DNA of 64,000 nt, from the NCBI GenBank assembly GCA_016278325.1, contig JADQCB010000034.1, forward strand, positions 1 to 64,000. Reading direction: 5' to 3'. The position numbers were made by a program, and so were the translations under genes. Each line of letters begins with the position of its first letter. Position 1 is the stretch's first letter. Of this stretch, positions 8,451-17,654 are shown piece by piece. The notes below the pieces were generated by a model, which was not told the origin of the DNA, ran no database searches, and was given only the letters and a program-made list of their open reading frames with translations. This stretch comes from Actibacterium sp. Lineage in GTDB: Bacteria > Pseudomonadota > Alphaproteobacteria > Rhodobacterales > Rhodobacteraceae.

Positions 8451-11400
8451 TCAAGCCGAAGCCGCCCGCGCCAGCAATTCAGCGTTCCCGCCCGAGGCTG
8501 TCGTGTCCACGCAGAGATGCCGCTCCAGCCGCAGGCGGTCGGCGTCCGGGGTCTCGGTGATCAGCGGCAGAATCGGGCCGTCGCGCGCGGCAAGCGCCCG
8601 GTCAAGCGCGCGCGCCGCGGTCGCGTCGCCCCAGAACACCGCACCGGACAATCCGCGCAGCCATGTCAGGGCCTGCGGCGGCAATCCGGGCGCCGCGACG
8701 GCCAGGCCCCCCATCGCCTGCACTGCCCGCACCTGACGTTGCGCAGTGCCGGCCCCGGGCCCGAGACAGACCAGCGGCGCGCGGGTGTAGATCGACAGGC
8801 GGTTGGCCTCGCCCGTCGGCCCGGGCAGCATTTCGGCGCTGATCGGCGCGCCGGACGGGGTCAGCACGTCGAGCGCGGCCTGGATTTTGGCCGGGTCTGA
8901 TTGGTCCCCCGCGCCGTCCGCCACGGGGCGGTCCCGGCCGGTAAAGCGGGCCAGGTACATCGGTCCGCCCGCCTTGGGCCCGGTGCCCGAAAGCCCTTCG
9001 CCCCCGAAGGGTTGCGACCCGACGATGGCGCCGATCTGATTGCGGTTGACATAAAGGTTGCCCACTTTCAGCCGGTCGGCGATCTGCTGCACCCGGTCGT
9101 CGATCCGGCTGTGCAGGCCGAAGGTCAGGCCATAGCCGGTGGCGTTTATGTCATCGAGCACGCTGTCCAGCCTGTCGGCCTCGAAATGCGCGATATGCAG
9201 AACCGGGCCGAACACCTCGCGTTCCAGCGCGGCGATGCCGGACACGCGGATCGCCACCGGTGACAGGAAATGCCCGCCCTTGGGCGCCTCGGTCTCCCAC
9301 AGCAGGCGGCCTTCGCGCCGGGCGGTATCGACATGGGTCGCAATCTCGGCATGGGCGTCGGCGTCGATCAGCGGGCCCACATCGGTGGACAGTTGCCAAG
9401 GGTCGCCCAGCGTCAGCTCTTGCATGGCGCCGAACAGCATCTTCTCGAAATCGGGCGCGATATCTTTCTGGACATAGAGACATCGCAGCGCCGAACAGCG
9501 CTGCCCGGCCGACTGGAAGGCCGATTGCAGGATGTCGCGCACCGCCTGTTCCGGCAGGGCCGTGCTGTCGACGATCATCGCGTTCAGCCCGCCGGTTTCG
9601 GCGATCAGGGGGGCGCCGGGGTCCAGGTTTTCGGCCATCGCCCGGCGTATCGCCCGCGCGGTGTCGGTCGAGCCGGTAAAGGCCACGCCTGCGACCCGGG
9701 CATCCGAGGTCAGCGCCGCGCCCACCGTCGCGCCATCTCCGGGCAGCAGTTGCAGTGCCTTGCGCGGGATACCGGCCTCGTGCATCAGGCGCACGGCCTC
9801 ATGCGCGACCAGCGCGGTCTGTTCCGCCGGCTTGGCCAGCACGCCATTGCCCGCCGCCAGGGCGGCGCTGATCTGGCCGGTGAAGATCGCCAGCGGAAAG
9901 TTCCAGGGCGAGATGCAGGTGAAAACGCCGCGCGCCGGGTGTTGCAGCGTGTCGATTCGGCTGGCGTAATAGCGCAGGAAATCGACCGCCTCGCGCAATT
10001 CGCCCACGGCATCGGGAAGGGACTTGCCGGCCTCGCGCGCCAGGATCGCGAAGAAGCGGCCAAAATTCTCTTCATAGAGATCGGCGACGCGGTTGAGCAC
10101 ACGGGCGCGTTCATTCGGCGTGGCATCCCAGCGTTGCGCCGCGGAAAGGGCGGCCGCGACCCCCTCGGCCGTGGCCGGGCGCACCTCGCCCACGATATCG
10201 GAAACATCCGAGGGGTTGGCGACCGGCTGTGCCTTGTCCGGGGGGACGTTCGCGGCGATGATCGGCGCGGCCTCGAACCGGGTTTCGCGGAACGGGCCGT
10301 GCGCCGCGTCGATCGCGGCCAGGGTGGGGGCATGGGCCAGATCCCAGCCGCGCGAATTGCGCCGCTCCGGCCCGAAAAGCGCGGGCGCGCGCCGCAGCAC
10401 CGGATTTTCCGGCGCGTCGAGATGCGCTTCGACCGCGGCGAACGGGTCGGCGGCCACCTTTTCGGGGGGAACATCCTCGTCGACGATCTGGTTCACGAAG
10501 GACGAGTTCGCGCCGTTTTCCAGCAGCCGGCGGACCAGATAGGCCAGCAGATCCCGATGCGCGCCCACCGGGGCGTAGATCCGGCAGCGCGTGCCTGCGT
10601 GGTGCTCCATCACGATGTCGAACAGCCGCTCGCCCATCCCGTGCAGGCGCTGGAACTCGAACGCATCCCGGTCGGTGCCCATTTCCAGGATCGCGGCCAC
10701 GGTATGCGCGTTATGCGTGGCGAATTGCGGGTAGATCCTGTCGGTCATCCCCAACAGCTTGCGCGCGTTCGCGATATAGCTGACATCGCTGGCCGGCTTG
10801 CGGGTGAAGACGGGAAAGCCGTCGACCCCGATGACCTGCGCATGCTTGATCTCGGTGTCCCAGTAGGCCCCCTTGACCAGCCGCACCATGAAGCGGCGGT
10901 CCAGCCGCCCGGCCAGGTCGTGCAGCCAGTCGAGCACCCGGCCCGCGCGCTGGCCATAGGCCTGCACCACGATGCCGAACCCGTCCCAGCCGGCCAGGCG
11001 GTCGTCGCTTGCCACCGCCTCGATCACGTCCAGCGACAATGACAGGCGGTCGGCCTCCTCCGCGTCCACGTTGAAGCCCATGCCGGCCTGCCGGGCCTTC
11101 AGGGCCAGATCCGTGACGCGCGGCACCAGTTCGGTCATGACGCGGTCGGCCTGGGCGACCTCGTATCGTGGATGCAGGGCGGAGAACTTGACCGATATGC
11201 CTGGGTTGCGGCGCACATCGCCGCGGGTGGCGGCCCTGCCGATGGCCGCGATCGCGTCGGCATAGGCGCGGAAATAGCGCGCCGCGTCGTCGCCGGTGCG
11301 GGCAGCCTCGCCCAGCATGTCATAGGAATATGTATAGCCCCTGGCCTCCATCCCCGCGGCGCGTTTCATGGCGGACTGGATGGTTTCGCCAAGCACGAAC

Positions 11401-11903
11401 TGCCGGCCCATTTCCCGCATCGCGCGGCCCACGGCGGTGCGGATGACCGGTTCGCCCAGGCGCCGCACGGCCCCGCGCAAGGTGCCGATCAGGCCGGGAT
11501 CGGCATCCTCCAGCACCTTGCCGGTCAACATCAGCCCCCAGGTCGAGGCATTGACCAGCGGTGACGAGGAATGGCCCATATGCCTGCCCCAGTCCGATGC
11601 GGCGATCTTGTCCTCGATCAGCGCGTCCATCGTGTCGGCGTCCGGCACGCGCAAGAGCGCCTCGGCCAGGCACATCAACGCGATGCCTTCCTCGGTCGAC
11701 AATCCGTATTCGGCCAGGAACACCTCCATCAGGCCGGGGCGCGCGCTGGAACGGATGTCGCGCACCAGCGTCGCGGCGGTCTCTCCGATCCGCTTGCGGG
11801 CGGGCGCGTCCAGCCGTGCCTCGTCAAGCAGGCGTTTGAGAACCGCAGCTTCATCGGCATAGGTGTCGGCGTCGATCTGCGTGCGGATGTCGTGGTCGTT
11901 CAT
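8451..11903 (-). CDS. putA: Bifunctional proline dehydrogenase / glutamate-semialdehyde dehydrogenase
   Basis: This 1150-residue protein oxidises proline to glutamate in two coupled steps. The N-terminal half carries the FAD barrel motifs, including RLVKGAYWDTEIK, ATHNAH and FEFQRLHGMG. The C-terminal half is an NAD-dependent aldehyde dehydrogenase with AFTGSTDTAR, ETGGLNA and the catalytic cysteine in GQRCSA near residue 802. It lacks the ribbon-helix-helix domain that makes enterobacterial PutA a repressor. This fits the divergent AsnC-type gene acting as regulator. Confidence 0.97.
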   Translation of the reverse strand: MNDHDIRTQIDADTYADEAAVLKRLLDEARLDAPARKRIGETAATLVRDIRSSARPGLMEVFLAEYGLSTEEGIALMCLAEALLRVPDADTMDALIEDKIAASDWGRHMGHSSSPLVNASTWGLMLTGKVLEDADPGLIGTLRGAVRRLGEPVIRTAVGRAMREMGRQFVLGETIQSAMKRAAGMEARGYTYSYDMLGEAARTGDDAARYFRAYADAIAAIGRAATRGDVRRNPGISVKFSALHPRYEVAQADRVMTELVPRVTDLALKARQAGMGFNVDAEEADRLSLSLDVIEAVASDDRLAGWDGFGIVVQAYGQRAGRVLDWLHDLAGRLDRRFMVRLVKGAYWDTEIKHAQVIGVDGFPVFTRKPASDVSYIANARKLLGMTDRIYPQFATHNAHTVAAILEMGTDRDAFEFQRLHGMGERLFDIVMEHHAGTRCRIYAPVGAHRDLLAYLVRRLLENGANSSFVNQIVDEDVPPEKVAADPFAAVEAHLDAPENPVLRRAPALFGPERRNSRGWDLAHAPTLAAIDAAHGPFRETRFEAAPIIAANVPPDKAQPVANPSDVSDIVGEVRPATAEGVAAALSAAQRWDATPNERARVLNRVADLYEENFGRFFAILAREAGKSLPDAVGELREAVDFLRYYASRIDTLQHPARGVFTCISPWNFPLAIFTGQISAALAAGNGVLAKPAEQTALVAHEAVRLMHEAGIPRKALQLLPGDGATVGAALTSDARVAGVAFTGSTDTARAIRRAMAENLDPGAPLIAETGGLNAMIVDSTALPEQAVRDILQSAFQSAGQRCSALRCLYVQKDIAPDFEKMLFGAMQELTLGDPWQLSTDVGPLIDADAHAEIATHVDTARREGRLLWETEAPKGGHFLSPVAIRVSGIAALEREVFGPVLHIAHFEADRLDSVLDDINATGYGLTFGLHSRIDDRVQQIADRLKVGNLYVNRNQIGAIVGSQPFGGEGLSGTGPKAGGPMYLARFTGRDRPVADGAGDQSDPAKIQAALDVLTPSGAPISAEMLPGPTGEANRLSIYTRAPLVCLGPGAGTAQRQVRAVQAMGGLAVAAPGLPPQALTWLRGLSGAVFWGDATAARALDRALAARDGPILPLITETPDADRLRLERHLCVDTTASGGNAELLARAASA

Positions 11904-12026
11904 TCCGGCAACTCCGTTGTTTCGCGCAGTATATCGCGGTATTCAAAGTCAGGTTGGCTTCATTTGTGCCAAAGGACAGGTAAATTGACTGAAATAATAG
12001 GCGATGAAAAGGCAGAGAGGCCGGAA

Positions 12027-12473
12027 ATGCTGGATCGCTTCGACCATGCGATTCTGCGTGTCCTGTCGGCCGAGGGGCGCGTTCCCGTGACCGAACTGGC
12101 GCGGCGCATCGGTCTTTCCAAATCCCCGACGCAGGCCCGGTTGAAACGGCTGGAAGCCGAGGGCGTGATTGCCGGATACCGCGCGATGCTCAACCCGATC
12201 CGCATGGGCCTTGCGCATGTGGCCTTCATGGAGGTGCGGTTGACCGATACCCGCGAGGCCGCGCTGGCCGCGTTCAACCGCGCGGTGATGGCAATCCCCG
12301 AGGTGGAACAGTGCCACATGATCGCCGGCGGCTTCGATTACCTGCTGAAGATCCGCACCCGCGACATGCCCAGCTATCGGCGGGTGATGGCCGAAAGGAT
12401 CTCGGCGCTGCCGCATGTTGCCAATACCTCGACCTATGTCGCGATGGAGGCGATCAAGGAAGGCGGGCTTTAG
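12027..12473 (+). CDS. putR: Lrp/AsnC-family regulator of proline utilisation
   Basis: This 148-residue protein has an N-terminal helix-turn-helix (ELARRIGLSKSPTQARLKRL, about 20-39) and a C-terminal RAM ligand-binding domain with the CHMIAGGFDYLLKIRT strand. Divergence from putA over a 123-bp gap and family precedent in alphaproteobacteria point to PutR, the proline-responsive activator of putA. The ATG at 12027 has AGAGG upstream. An in-frame TTG at 11985 with AGGACAGG is an alternative that would add 14 residues. Confidence 0.88.
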   Translation: MLDRFDHAILRVLSAEGRVPVTELARRIGLSKSPTQARLKRLEAEGVIAGYRAMLNPIRMGLAHVAFMEVRLTDTREAALAAFNRAVMAIPEVEQCHMIAGGFDYLLKIRTRDMPSYRRVMAERISALPHVANTSTYVAMEAIKEGGL

Positions 12474-12613
12474 CTGCGGGCACCGGCCTGAAAAGGTCCC
12501 GTCCGACCGCTTGCAAAGCCCTGTAATTAATTGCAGGAGAAAGCCACGATACTGCCCAATTTTCATGCGCTCATCATCCACAGGTTGAAACCGATGCGAA
12601 GGGTGAAAAAGCC

Positions 12614-13138
12614 ATGGCTGCTTGGACAGATATCGAGTTGGAGCGCCGGAACAGAAGTTGTGCTGGTGTGAGCGGGTCCTGGTTGCGGATCGTCGTTGGA
12701 CTTGCCTTGGGCGTGAAGGCACTGGTCTATTTCGTTCCCGGCATCCTGCCGGTCTCGCTTGGACATGCCTTCATCCTGCGCTTTCCAAACATGGCAACGA
12801 CGGCGATCAACGCGATGCTGCTGATGCTGGCTGTCTTCATGGTCATGAACTGCAAGACCCGCGTGACTGCCATCCTGGCCCTGGCCCAGTTCGGCGCGCT
12901 CATGATGTTGGCCGGGCACCATCTGCTTGTTTTCGACCACCTGATCGTGGCCGTATTCATCGTCGGCGGCCTGGTTTCAGTCTTGGTTCAGTCGAGTCGA
13001 AATCAGTCGGAACGGAACGCCGGATCCGACCCTTCACAGGCTGCTGAAAAGTCCGGCACAGCCACGACACCGGAAAAACGCGGCAATTTCCTGCACTCTT
13101 TCGTTGATCTGACGAAAATCCGTAGAGACCCGCATTGA
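12614..13138 (+). CDS. Small four-TM membrane protein with an element-derived tail
   Basis: The 174-residue frame has hydrophobic segments at about 24-45, 59-77, 82-104 and 108-124. They are preceded by a short polar N-terminus. No family was recognised, although the shape recalls DoxX-like small membrane proteins. From about residue 142 the frame enters a 148-bp inverted-repeat element (13037-13184). The last 33 residues are therefore probably not ancestral, and the original stop has been lost. The gene is isolated from both neighbours. Confidence 0.65.
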   Translation: MAAWTDIELERRNRSCAGVSGSWLRIVVGLALGVKALVYFVPGILPVSLGHAFILRFPNMATTAINAMLLMLAVFMVMNCKTRVTAILALAQFGALMMLAGHHLLVFDHLIVAVFIVGGLVSVLVQSSRNQSERNAGSDPSQAAEKSGTATTPEKRGNFLHSFVDLTKIRRDPH

Positions 13139-13184
13139 TCATCTTCACGAAATCAGCCGGTCAAAATCCTTGTTCAGCAGCCTG
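13037..13184. mobile_element. MITE-like element with 12-bp perfect terminal inverted repeats
   Basis: CAGGCTGCTGAA at 13037-13048 is matched by its exact complement TTCAGCAGCCTG at 13173-13184. This bounds a 148-bp segment with no gene of its own. Ends of this form are familiar from IS1182/IS5-like elements in this order (from memory). A minus-strand frame across it resembles the C-terminal tail of such a transposase, so it may be an internally deleted IS. No target duplication was identified. Confidence 0.55.
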
Positions 13185-13250
13185 CTCGCTGCGGGCGCCG
13201 GCCTGGCGATGCCTTCCATTTCGAATCCGCCACGGCTAAGGTCCGGGCGG

Positions 13251-13336
13251 GCCCGCGTGGTGGAATGGTAGACACAGGGGACTTAAAATCCCCAGGCCGG
13301 AAGGCCGTGCCGGTTCGAGTCCGGCCGCGGGTACCA
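13251..13336 (+). tRNA. tRNA-Leu (anticodon UAA)
   Basis: The acceptor arm GCCCGCG pairs with CGCGGGT. A D-arm with TGGTGGAATGGTAGACAC follows, then an anticodon stem GGGAC/ATCCCC-type with loop CTTAAAA (anticodon TAA). There is a long variable arm as expected for leucine, and a T-arm GCCGG-TTCGAGT-CCGGC. The CCA end is encoded. It reads UUA codons, which are rare in a genome of this GC content. Confidence 0.96.
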
Positions 13337-13361
13337 CCGATGCGGCGTTCCGGCCGGTGTC

Positions 13362-13375
13362 TTGACCGGGATCAA
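13362..13375 (+). promoter_or_regulatory. FNR/FnrL-type binding site with a matching -10
   Basis: TTGACCGGGATCAA differs by one base from the TTGAT-N4-ATCAA consensus. A -10-like TATCGT lies at 13398-13403. That is where it should be if the site is centred 41.5 bp upstream of the start of transcription near 13410, the class II activator arrangement. The downstream gene would then be induced when oxygen is low. Confidence 0.6.
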
Positions 13376-13511
13376 GGTGCGCAGGCGTCTATTGTCCTAT
13401 CGTGATCATGGAAATCGTGGCCAGGAAGAAGGAACGGCGTTCATTTGTCCGCAAGAGCGAACCACGACCGCGAAACGCCTGCGCCGGCAGGCACGCCGCG
13501 GGTACGAGTGG

Positions 13512-14315
13512 ATGGATCGCAACGTTCCGCCGGGGCTGCGCAGCCTGATCGGCCTGATCCTGATCGGTGCCGGAATCGTCGGGTTCCTGCCCGTTGTCGG
13601 GTTCTGGATGATCCCTCTGGGCGGGGCGGCGATCATGCTGGATCTTCGCGCCCTGGCCGCGCGATTGGGGCTGAGCTTGAAAAAGCCCGCGGGCGGGGCA
13701 CCCGCCGGCGGGGCGCAGGAACGGAAGGATCGTGCCTTGCAGACACCGCTGGAACTCACATTCAGGAACATGGACCACTCGGACGACCTGGCGGCGCTGG
13801 TCCGACAGCAGGCCAAGCGGCTGGACAAATTCCATCCCGGCATCACCAGCTGTCATGTCTATGTCACCGCGCCGCATCGCAGCCAGAAGAACGGAAGCCT
13901 CTATGAGGTGCATATCGAACTGCGCCTGCCGGGCGAAGAGCTGGTGGTGAATGCGGCCAAGGGCGACAACCGGGCCCATGAACATGCCGCGGTCGCGATT
14001 CGCGACGCATTCCACGCGATGGAAACGCAGATCAAGGCGCGCAAGCAGAAGATGCGCGGCGACGTGAAAACGCATGAGGGGCCGCTTCAGGGCAGGATCG
14101 TGGAGTTGAACACCGAAAAGGGGTTTGGCCAGATCATCGCCACCGACAACCGCCTGATCTATTTCCATCGCCACGCCGTGGTGGACGGGAATTTCGACGA
14201 TCTTGCCGTGCGCGACACGGTCGAACTGGTCGTGCAGACGGATGAGAGCGAAATCGGCCCGCAGGCCAGCACGGTTCGGCCCATCGGCAGGATGGAATAC
14301 GACCCACGCGGTTGA
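13512..14315 (+). CDS. Membrane segment fused to HPF-type hibernation factor with cold-shock domain
   Basis: From ATG 13512 the product is 267 residues. Residues 1-50 hold a hydrophobic hairpin (LRSLIGLILIGAGIVGFLPV, then a second segment). Residues 78-180 form an HPF/RaiA ribosome-binding domain (TPLELTFRNMDHSDDL onward). Residues 188-260 are a cold-shock-like domain with GRIVELNTEKGFGQII and YFHRHAVV. No stop separates the parts. A TTG at 13738 with AAGGA seven bases upstream exactly matches where free HPF-CSD proteins normally begin, so a soluble 191-residue form is also likely. The frame is open upstream to the FNR box, so the 5' start is uncertain. Confidence 0.75.
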   Translation: MDRNVPPGLRSLIGLILIGAGIVGFLPVVGFWMIPLGGAAIMLDLRALAARLGLSLKKPAGGAPAGGAQERKDRALQTPLELTFRNMDHSDDLAALVRQQAKRLDKFHPGITSCHVYVTAPHRSQKNGSLYEVHIELRLPGEELVVNAAKGDNRAHEHAAVAIRDAFHAMETQIKARKQKMRGDVKTHEGPLQGRIVELNTEKGFGQIIATDNRLIYFHRHAVVDGNFDDLAVRDTVELVVQTDESEIGPQASTVRPIGRMEYDPRG

Positions 14316-14572
14316 GGCGCCGCGCCCTTTCACTGCGTTTGGGTCAGAATTCGAAGCCCGCGGTGCCCCGGGGCCGGGACGATGCGATCGCCCGCAGGGG
14401 GCATGGACCTGCCTCGCGCAAGGCGCAGCGATCCGCGACGCCGACCCGTCGCGTCTAAGGATTGCCGCGACCGGGCACGACCGGGCGAGACCCGACAATC
14501 CCGGACCGGTCCGTCATCCTGCCGTGACTGCCACGCATACATGTGCCAAAGGCCGCGGGGCGGCGCCGCGGT

Positions 14573-15799
14573 TCACCCTTTCAGACGCCGGTTGCGCATC
14601 GCGATCAGGCGCAGGCGCAGGGCGTTGAGCTTGATGAACCCCGCCGCGTCCTTCTGGTCATAGGCGCCGGCATCGTCCTCGAAGGTCACATGCTCTTCGG
14701 AATAGAGCGACCGGTCCGACCAGCGGCCCACGGTGCGCGCCAGCCCCTTGTAGAGCTTCAGCCGGACGGTCCCGGTGACATGGCCCTGGCTGTGGTCGAT
14801 CAGGGCCTGCAACATTTCGCGTTCGGGGCTGAACCAGAAGCCGTTATAGATCAGTTCGGCGTATTTCGGCATGATTTCGTCCTTCAGATGCGCCGCGCCG
14901 CGATCCAGGGTAATCTGCTCGATCCCGCGATGCGCCTCCAGCAGGATGGTCCCGCCCGGGGTTTCATAGATCCCGCGGGATTTCATGCCGACGAAGCGGC
15001 CTTCGACAAGGTCGAGCCGGCCGATGCCATGTTTGCCGCCCAGTTCGTTGAGCCGGGTCAGAACGGTGGCGGGGCTCAGCGCTTCGCCGTTTATCGAGAC
15101 CGCGTCGCCCTTGTCGAAACCGATTTCCACGAATTCCGGTGCGTTCGGCGCGTCCTCGGGGTTCACGGTGCGCTGATAGACGTAATCCGGCGCGTCCTGC
15201 GCGGGATCTTCCAGCACCTTGCCCTCGGACGAGGTGTGCAGCAGGTTGGCGTCGACGCTGAACGGCGCCTCGCCGCGCTTGTCCCGGGCGATGGGGATCT
15301 GGTGCGCCTCGGCGAAATCCAGCAGTTTCGTGCGGCTGGTCAGATCCCATTCCCGCCAGGGCGCGATCACCTTGATATCGGGGTTCAGCGCATAGGCCGA
15401 CAGTTCGAACCGGACCTGGTCGTTGCCCTTGCCGGTGGCGCCATGCGCCACGGCATCGGCGCCGGTCTGTTCGGCGATCTCGACAAGACGCTTGGAAATC
15501 AGCGGGCGCGCGATCGAGGTGCCCAGCAGGTAGAGCCCCTCGTAGACGGCATTGGCGCGGAACATCGGAAAGACGAAATCGCGGACGAATTCCTCGCGCA
15601 GATCCTCGATGAAGATGTTCTCGGGGCTGATGCCCAGCATCTCGGCCTTCTTGCGGGCCGGCTCCAGCTCTTCGCCCTGTCCCAGATCGGCGGTGAAGGT
15701 CACCACCTCGCAGCCATATTCGGTTTGCAGCCATTTCAGGATGATCGAGGTGTCGAGGCCGCCGGAATAGGCCAGCACGACTTTCTTGGGGGCGGACAT
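14573..15799 (-). CDS. argG: Argininosuccinate synthase
   Basis: This 408-residue enzyme joins citrulline and aspartate using ATP in arginine biosynthesis. The pyrophosphatase-type P-loop AYSGGLDTS is at 10-18. The [13 protein letters not shown] and [13 protein letters not shown] motifs are in place. Length and start ([14 protein letters not shown]) are normal. The gene is alone on this strand. A 257-bp gap with no recognisable feature lies beyond its 3' end, and ilvA diverges from its 5' side. Confidence 0.97.
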   Translation of the reverse strand: MSAPKKVVLAYSGGLDTSIILKWLQTEYGCEVVTFTADLGQGEELEPARKKAEMLGISPENIFIEDLREEFVRDFVFPMFRANAVYEGLYLLGTSIARPLISKRLVEIAEQTGADAVAHGATGKGNDQVRFELSAYALNPDIKVIAPWREWDLTSRTKLLDFAEAHQIPIARDKRGEAPFSVDANLLHTSSEGKVLEDPAQDAPDYVYQRTVNPEDAPNAPEFVEIGFDKGDAVSINGEALSPATVLTRLNELGGKHGIGRLDLVEGRFVGMKSRGIYETPGGTILLEAHRGIEQITLDRGAAHLKDEIMPKYAELIYNGFWFSPEREMLQALIDHSQGHVTGTVRLKLYKGLARTVGRWSDRSLYSEEHVTFEDDAGAYDQKDAAGFIKLNALRLRLIAMRNRRLKG

Positions 15800-15907
15800 G
15801 CGTCTCTCCACTCTGCCGGATATCGGCCGGCGGATAGCCGGTTTTCCCCGCAAGGGCAAGGGAAGGCGCGCTTGCGCCGGCGACCGTTTCGCGCCATTGC
15901 TGCGGGG

Positions 15908-17155
15908 ATGAGTGAATTCGCCCAAAAAGCCCGCGCCGCCGAACAGGCAATGCGCGCCGTCTTTCCGCCGACGCCGTTGCAGCGCAACGACCATCTTTCG
16001 GCCCGGTTCGATGCCGATATCTGGCTAAAGCGCGAGGATCTGACGCCGGTGCGCTCCTACAAGATCCGGGGCGCGTTCAACGCGATGCGCAAGGTGCTGG
16101 CGGACCGGCCGGGGCAGGATGTTTTCGTCTGCGCCAGCGCCGGTAATCACGCCCAGGGCGTTGCCTATGCCTGCCGCCATTTCGGGGTGCGCGGGGTGAT
16201 CTTCATGCCCGTGACGACCCCGCAGCAGAAGATCGACAAGACGCGCATCTTCGGCGGTGACAATGTCGAGATCCGCCTGACCGGCGACTATTTCGACGAC
16301 ACGCTGGCCGCGGCCCAGAGTTACTGCGCCGAGGTCGGGGCCCATTTCCTGGCCCCTTTCGACGATGCCGACGTGATCGAGGGCCAGGCCAGCGTCGCGG
16401 TCGAGATCCTGGACGAGATGCCGCAGCCGCCGGATATGGTGGTTCTGCCGGTCGGCGGTGGCGGGCTGTCGGCCGGGGCGGTGTCCTACATGGCCGCGCT
16501 CGCCCCCAAGACCGGGTTCCGCTTTGTCGAGCCTGCCGGCGGCGCGTCGCTGACCGCCGCATTGAAGGCAGGCGCGCCGGTGACGATTCCGCGGGTGAAT
16601 ACCTTTGTCGATGGCGCGGCGGTGGCGCGCATCGGTGCGCGGACCTTCGAGGCGTTGCGCAATGTGGACCCGGCGCATGTCCTGCTGGCGCCCGAGGATC
16701 GCATCTGCGTCACCATGCTGGAGATGCTGAATGTCGAAGGGATCGTTCTGGAACCCGCCGGGGCGCTTTCGGTGGACGTCCTGCCGGTGCTGGCGGATCA
16801 GATCAGAGGCAAGAGCGTCGTCTGCGTCACCTCGGGCGGGAATTTCGATTTCGAGCGTCTGCCAGAGGTCAAGGAACGGGCCCAGCGGTTTTCGGGTGTG
16901 AAGAAGTATTTCATCCTGCGCCTGCCGCAGCGCCCCGGTGCCTTGCGCGATTTCCTGGACATGCTGGGCCCGGAAGATGACATCGCGCGGTTCGAATACC
17001 TCAAGAAATCGGCGCGCAATTTCGGATCGGTCCTGATCGGGATCGAGACGAAACGGGCAGAAAACTTCGGCGCGCTGTTTGCCCGGCTCGACGCCGCCGG
17101 TTTCGTCTATCACGACATTACCGAGGATGACCTGCTGGCGCAGTTCGTCATCTAG
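15908..17155 (+). CDS. ilvA: Threonine ammonia-lyase (threonine dehydratase)
   Basis: This 415-residue PLP enzyme deaminates threonine to 2-oxobutanoate, the first step towards isoleucine. The PLP lysine K52 lies in RSYKIRGAF. The glycine-rich phosphate loop is VGGGGLSAG, and GNHAQGVA precedes it. A single C-terminal ACT-like regulatory domain follows from about 330. This is the shorter form with one regulatory domain rather than the two-domain E. coli enzyme. It is divergent from argG with a 108-bp gap. Confidence 0.93.
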   Translation: MSEFAQKARAAEQAMRAVFPPTPLQRNDHLSARFDADIWLKREDLTPVRSYKIRGAFNAMRKVLADRPGQDVFVCASAGNHAQGVAYACRHFGVRGVIFMPVTTPQQKIDKTRIFGGDNVEIRLTGDYFDDTLAAAQSYCAEVGAHFLAPFDDADVIEGQASVAVEILDEMPQPPDMVVLPVGGGGLSAGAVSYMAALAPKTGFRFVEPAGGASLTAALKAGAPVTIPRVNTFVDGAAVARIGARTFEALRNVDPAHVLLAPEDRICVTMLEMLNVEGIVLEPAGALSVDVLPVLADQIRGKSVVCVTSGGNFDFERLPEVKERAQRFSGVKKYFILRLPQRPGALRDFLDMLGPEDDIARFEYLKKSARNFGSVLIGIETKRAENFGALFARLDAAGFVYHDITEDDLLAQFVI

Positions 17156-17160
17156 CACGC

Positions 17161-17511
17161 CTAGCACGCCGTGCGGTGCCGCCCGAGGCCGAGAAGGAAC
17201 TTTTCGCGCGACCGGGCATAGCAGTCGATCAACGCCACCAGATCCACCCGGTCCGGGCCCTTGGTGGCGATCGTCCGTCCTTCGTTCCGGCATTGTTCGG
17301 CAAGTTCGATGAACCCGAGGTTCAGGGCCGATCCCTTCAGGAAATGAAGGTCGTCGGACAGGCCCGTGCGAAGCCTGTCGGCCTTCAGCCGCTCGATCAC
17401 CTCGTCCACCTCGTCGAAAAACAGCGCGACGACTTCCTCGAAACTGTCCGCTCCGACCTCTTCGCGCAGTTCGGCCACACTATCCCAGTCGATCACTCGC
17501 ACCTCCGTCAT
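17161..17511 (-). CDS. Stand-alone histidine phosphotransfer (Hpt) protein
   Basis: This 116-residue helical protein consists of one Hpt domain. The phosphorylatable histidine is H56 in LHFLKGSALNLGF, the classic HxxKG pattern. Such proteins relay phosphate between hybrid kinases and receivers in the cytoplasm. It is divergent from a receiver-PP2C phosphatase gene, which makes that receiver a natural partner. No histidine kinase is encoded nearby. It ends 5 bp from the convergent ilvA stop. Confidence 0.88.
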   Translation of the reverse strand: MTEVRVIDWDSVAELREEVGADSFEEVVALFFDEVDEVIERLKADRLRTGLSDDLHFLKGSALNLGFIELAEQCRNEGRTIATKGPDRVDLVALIDCYARSREKFLLGLGRHRTAC

Positions 17512-17654
17512 TGTGGCGGCCCCAACGGGAAAGCTGCATAGGGCCTGCCGGTTAACAGCGCGTGGTCGGCGCGGGATATTTCCTTAAAGGCTTATGTTTC
17601 ATGACGTCTTAACATCCGCGGCCTAGAGCTTGGCAATCCCGGGCCGGAGGTTGC

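Noticed and set aside
14316-14572. A 257-bp gap between the hibernation-factor gene and argG
   Set aside because: It was examined for RNA genes, terminators and small frames. Only GC-rich sequence without a convincing structure was seen.
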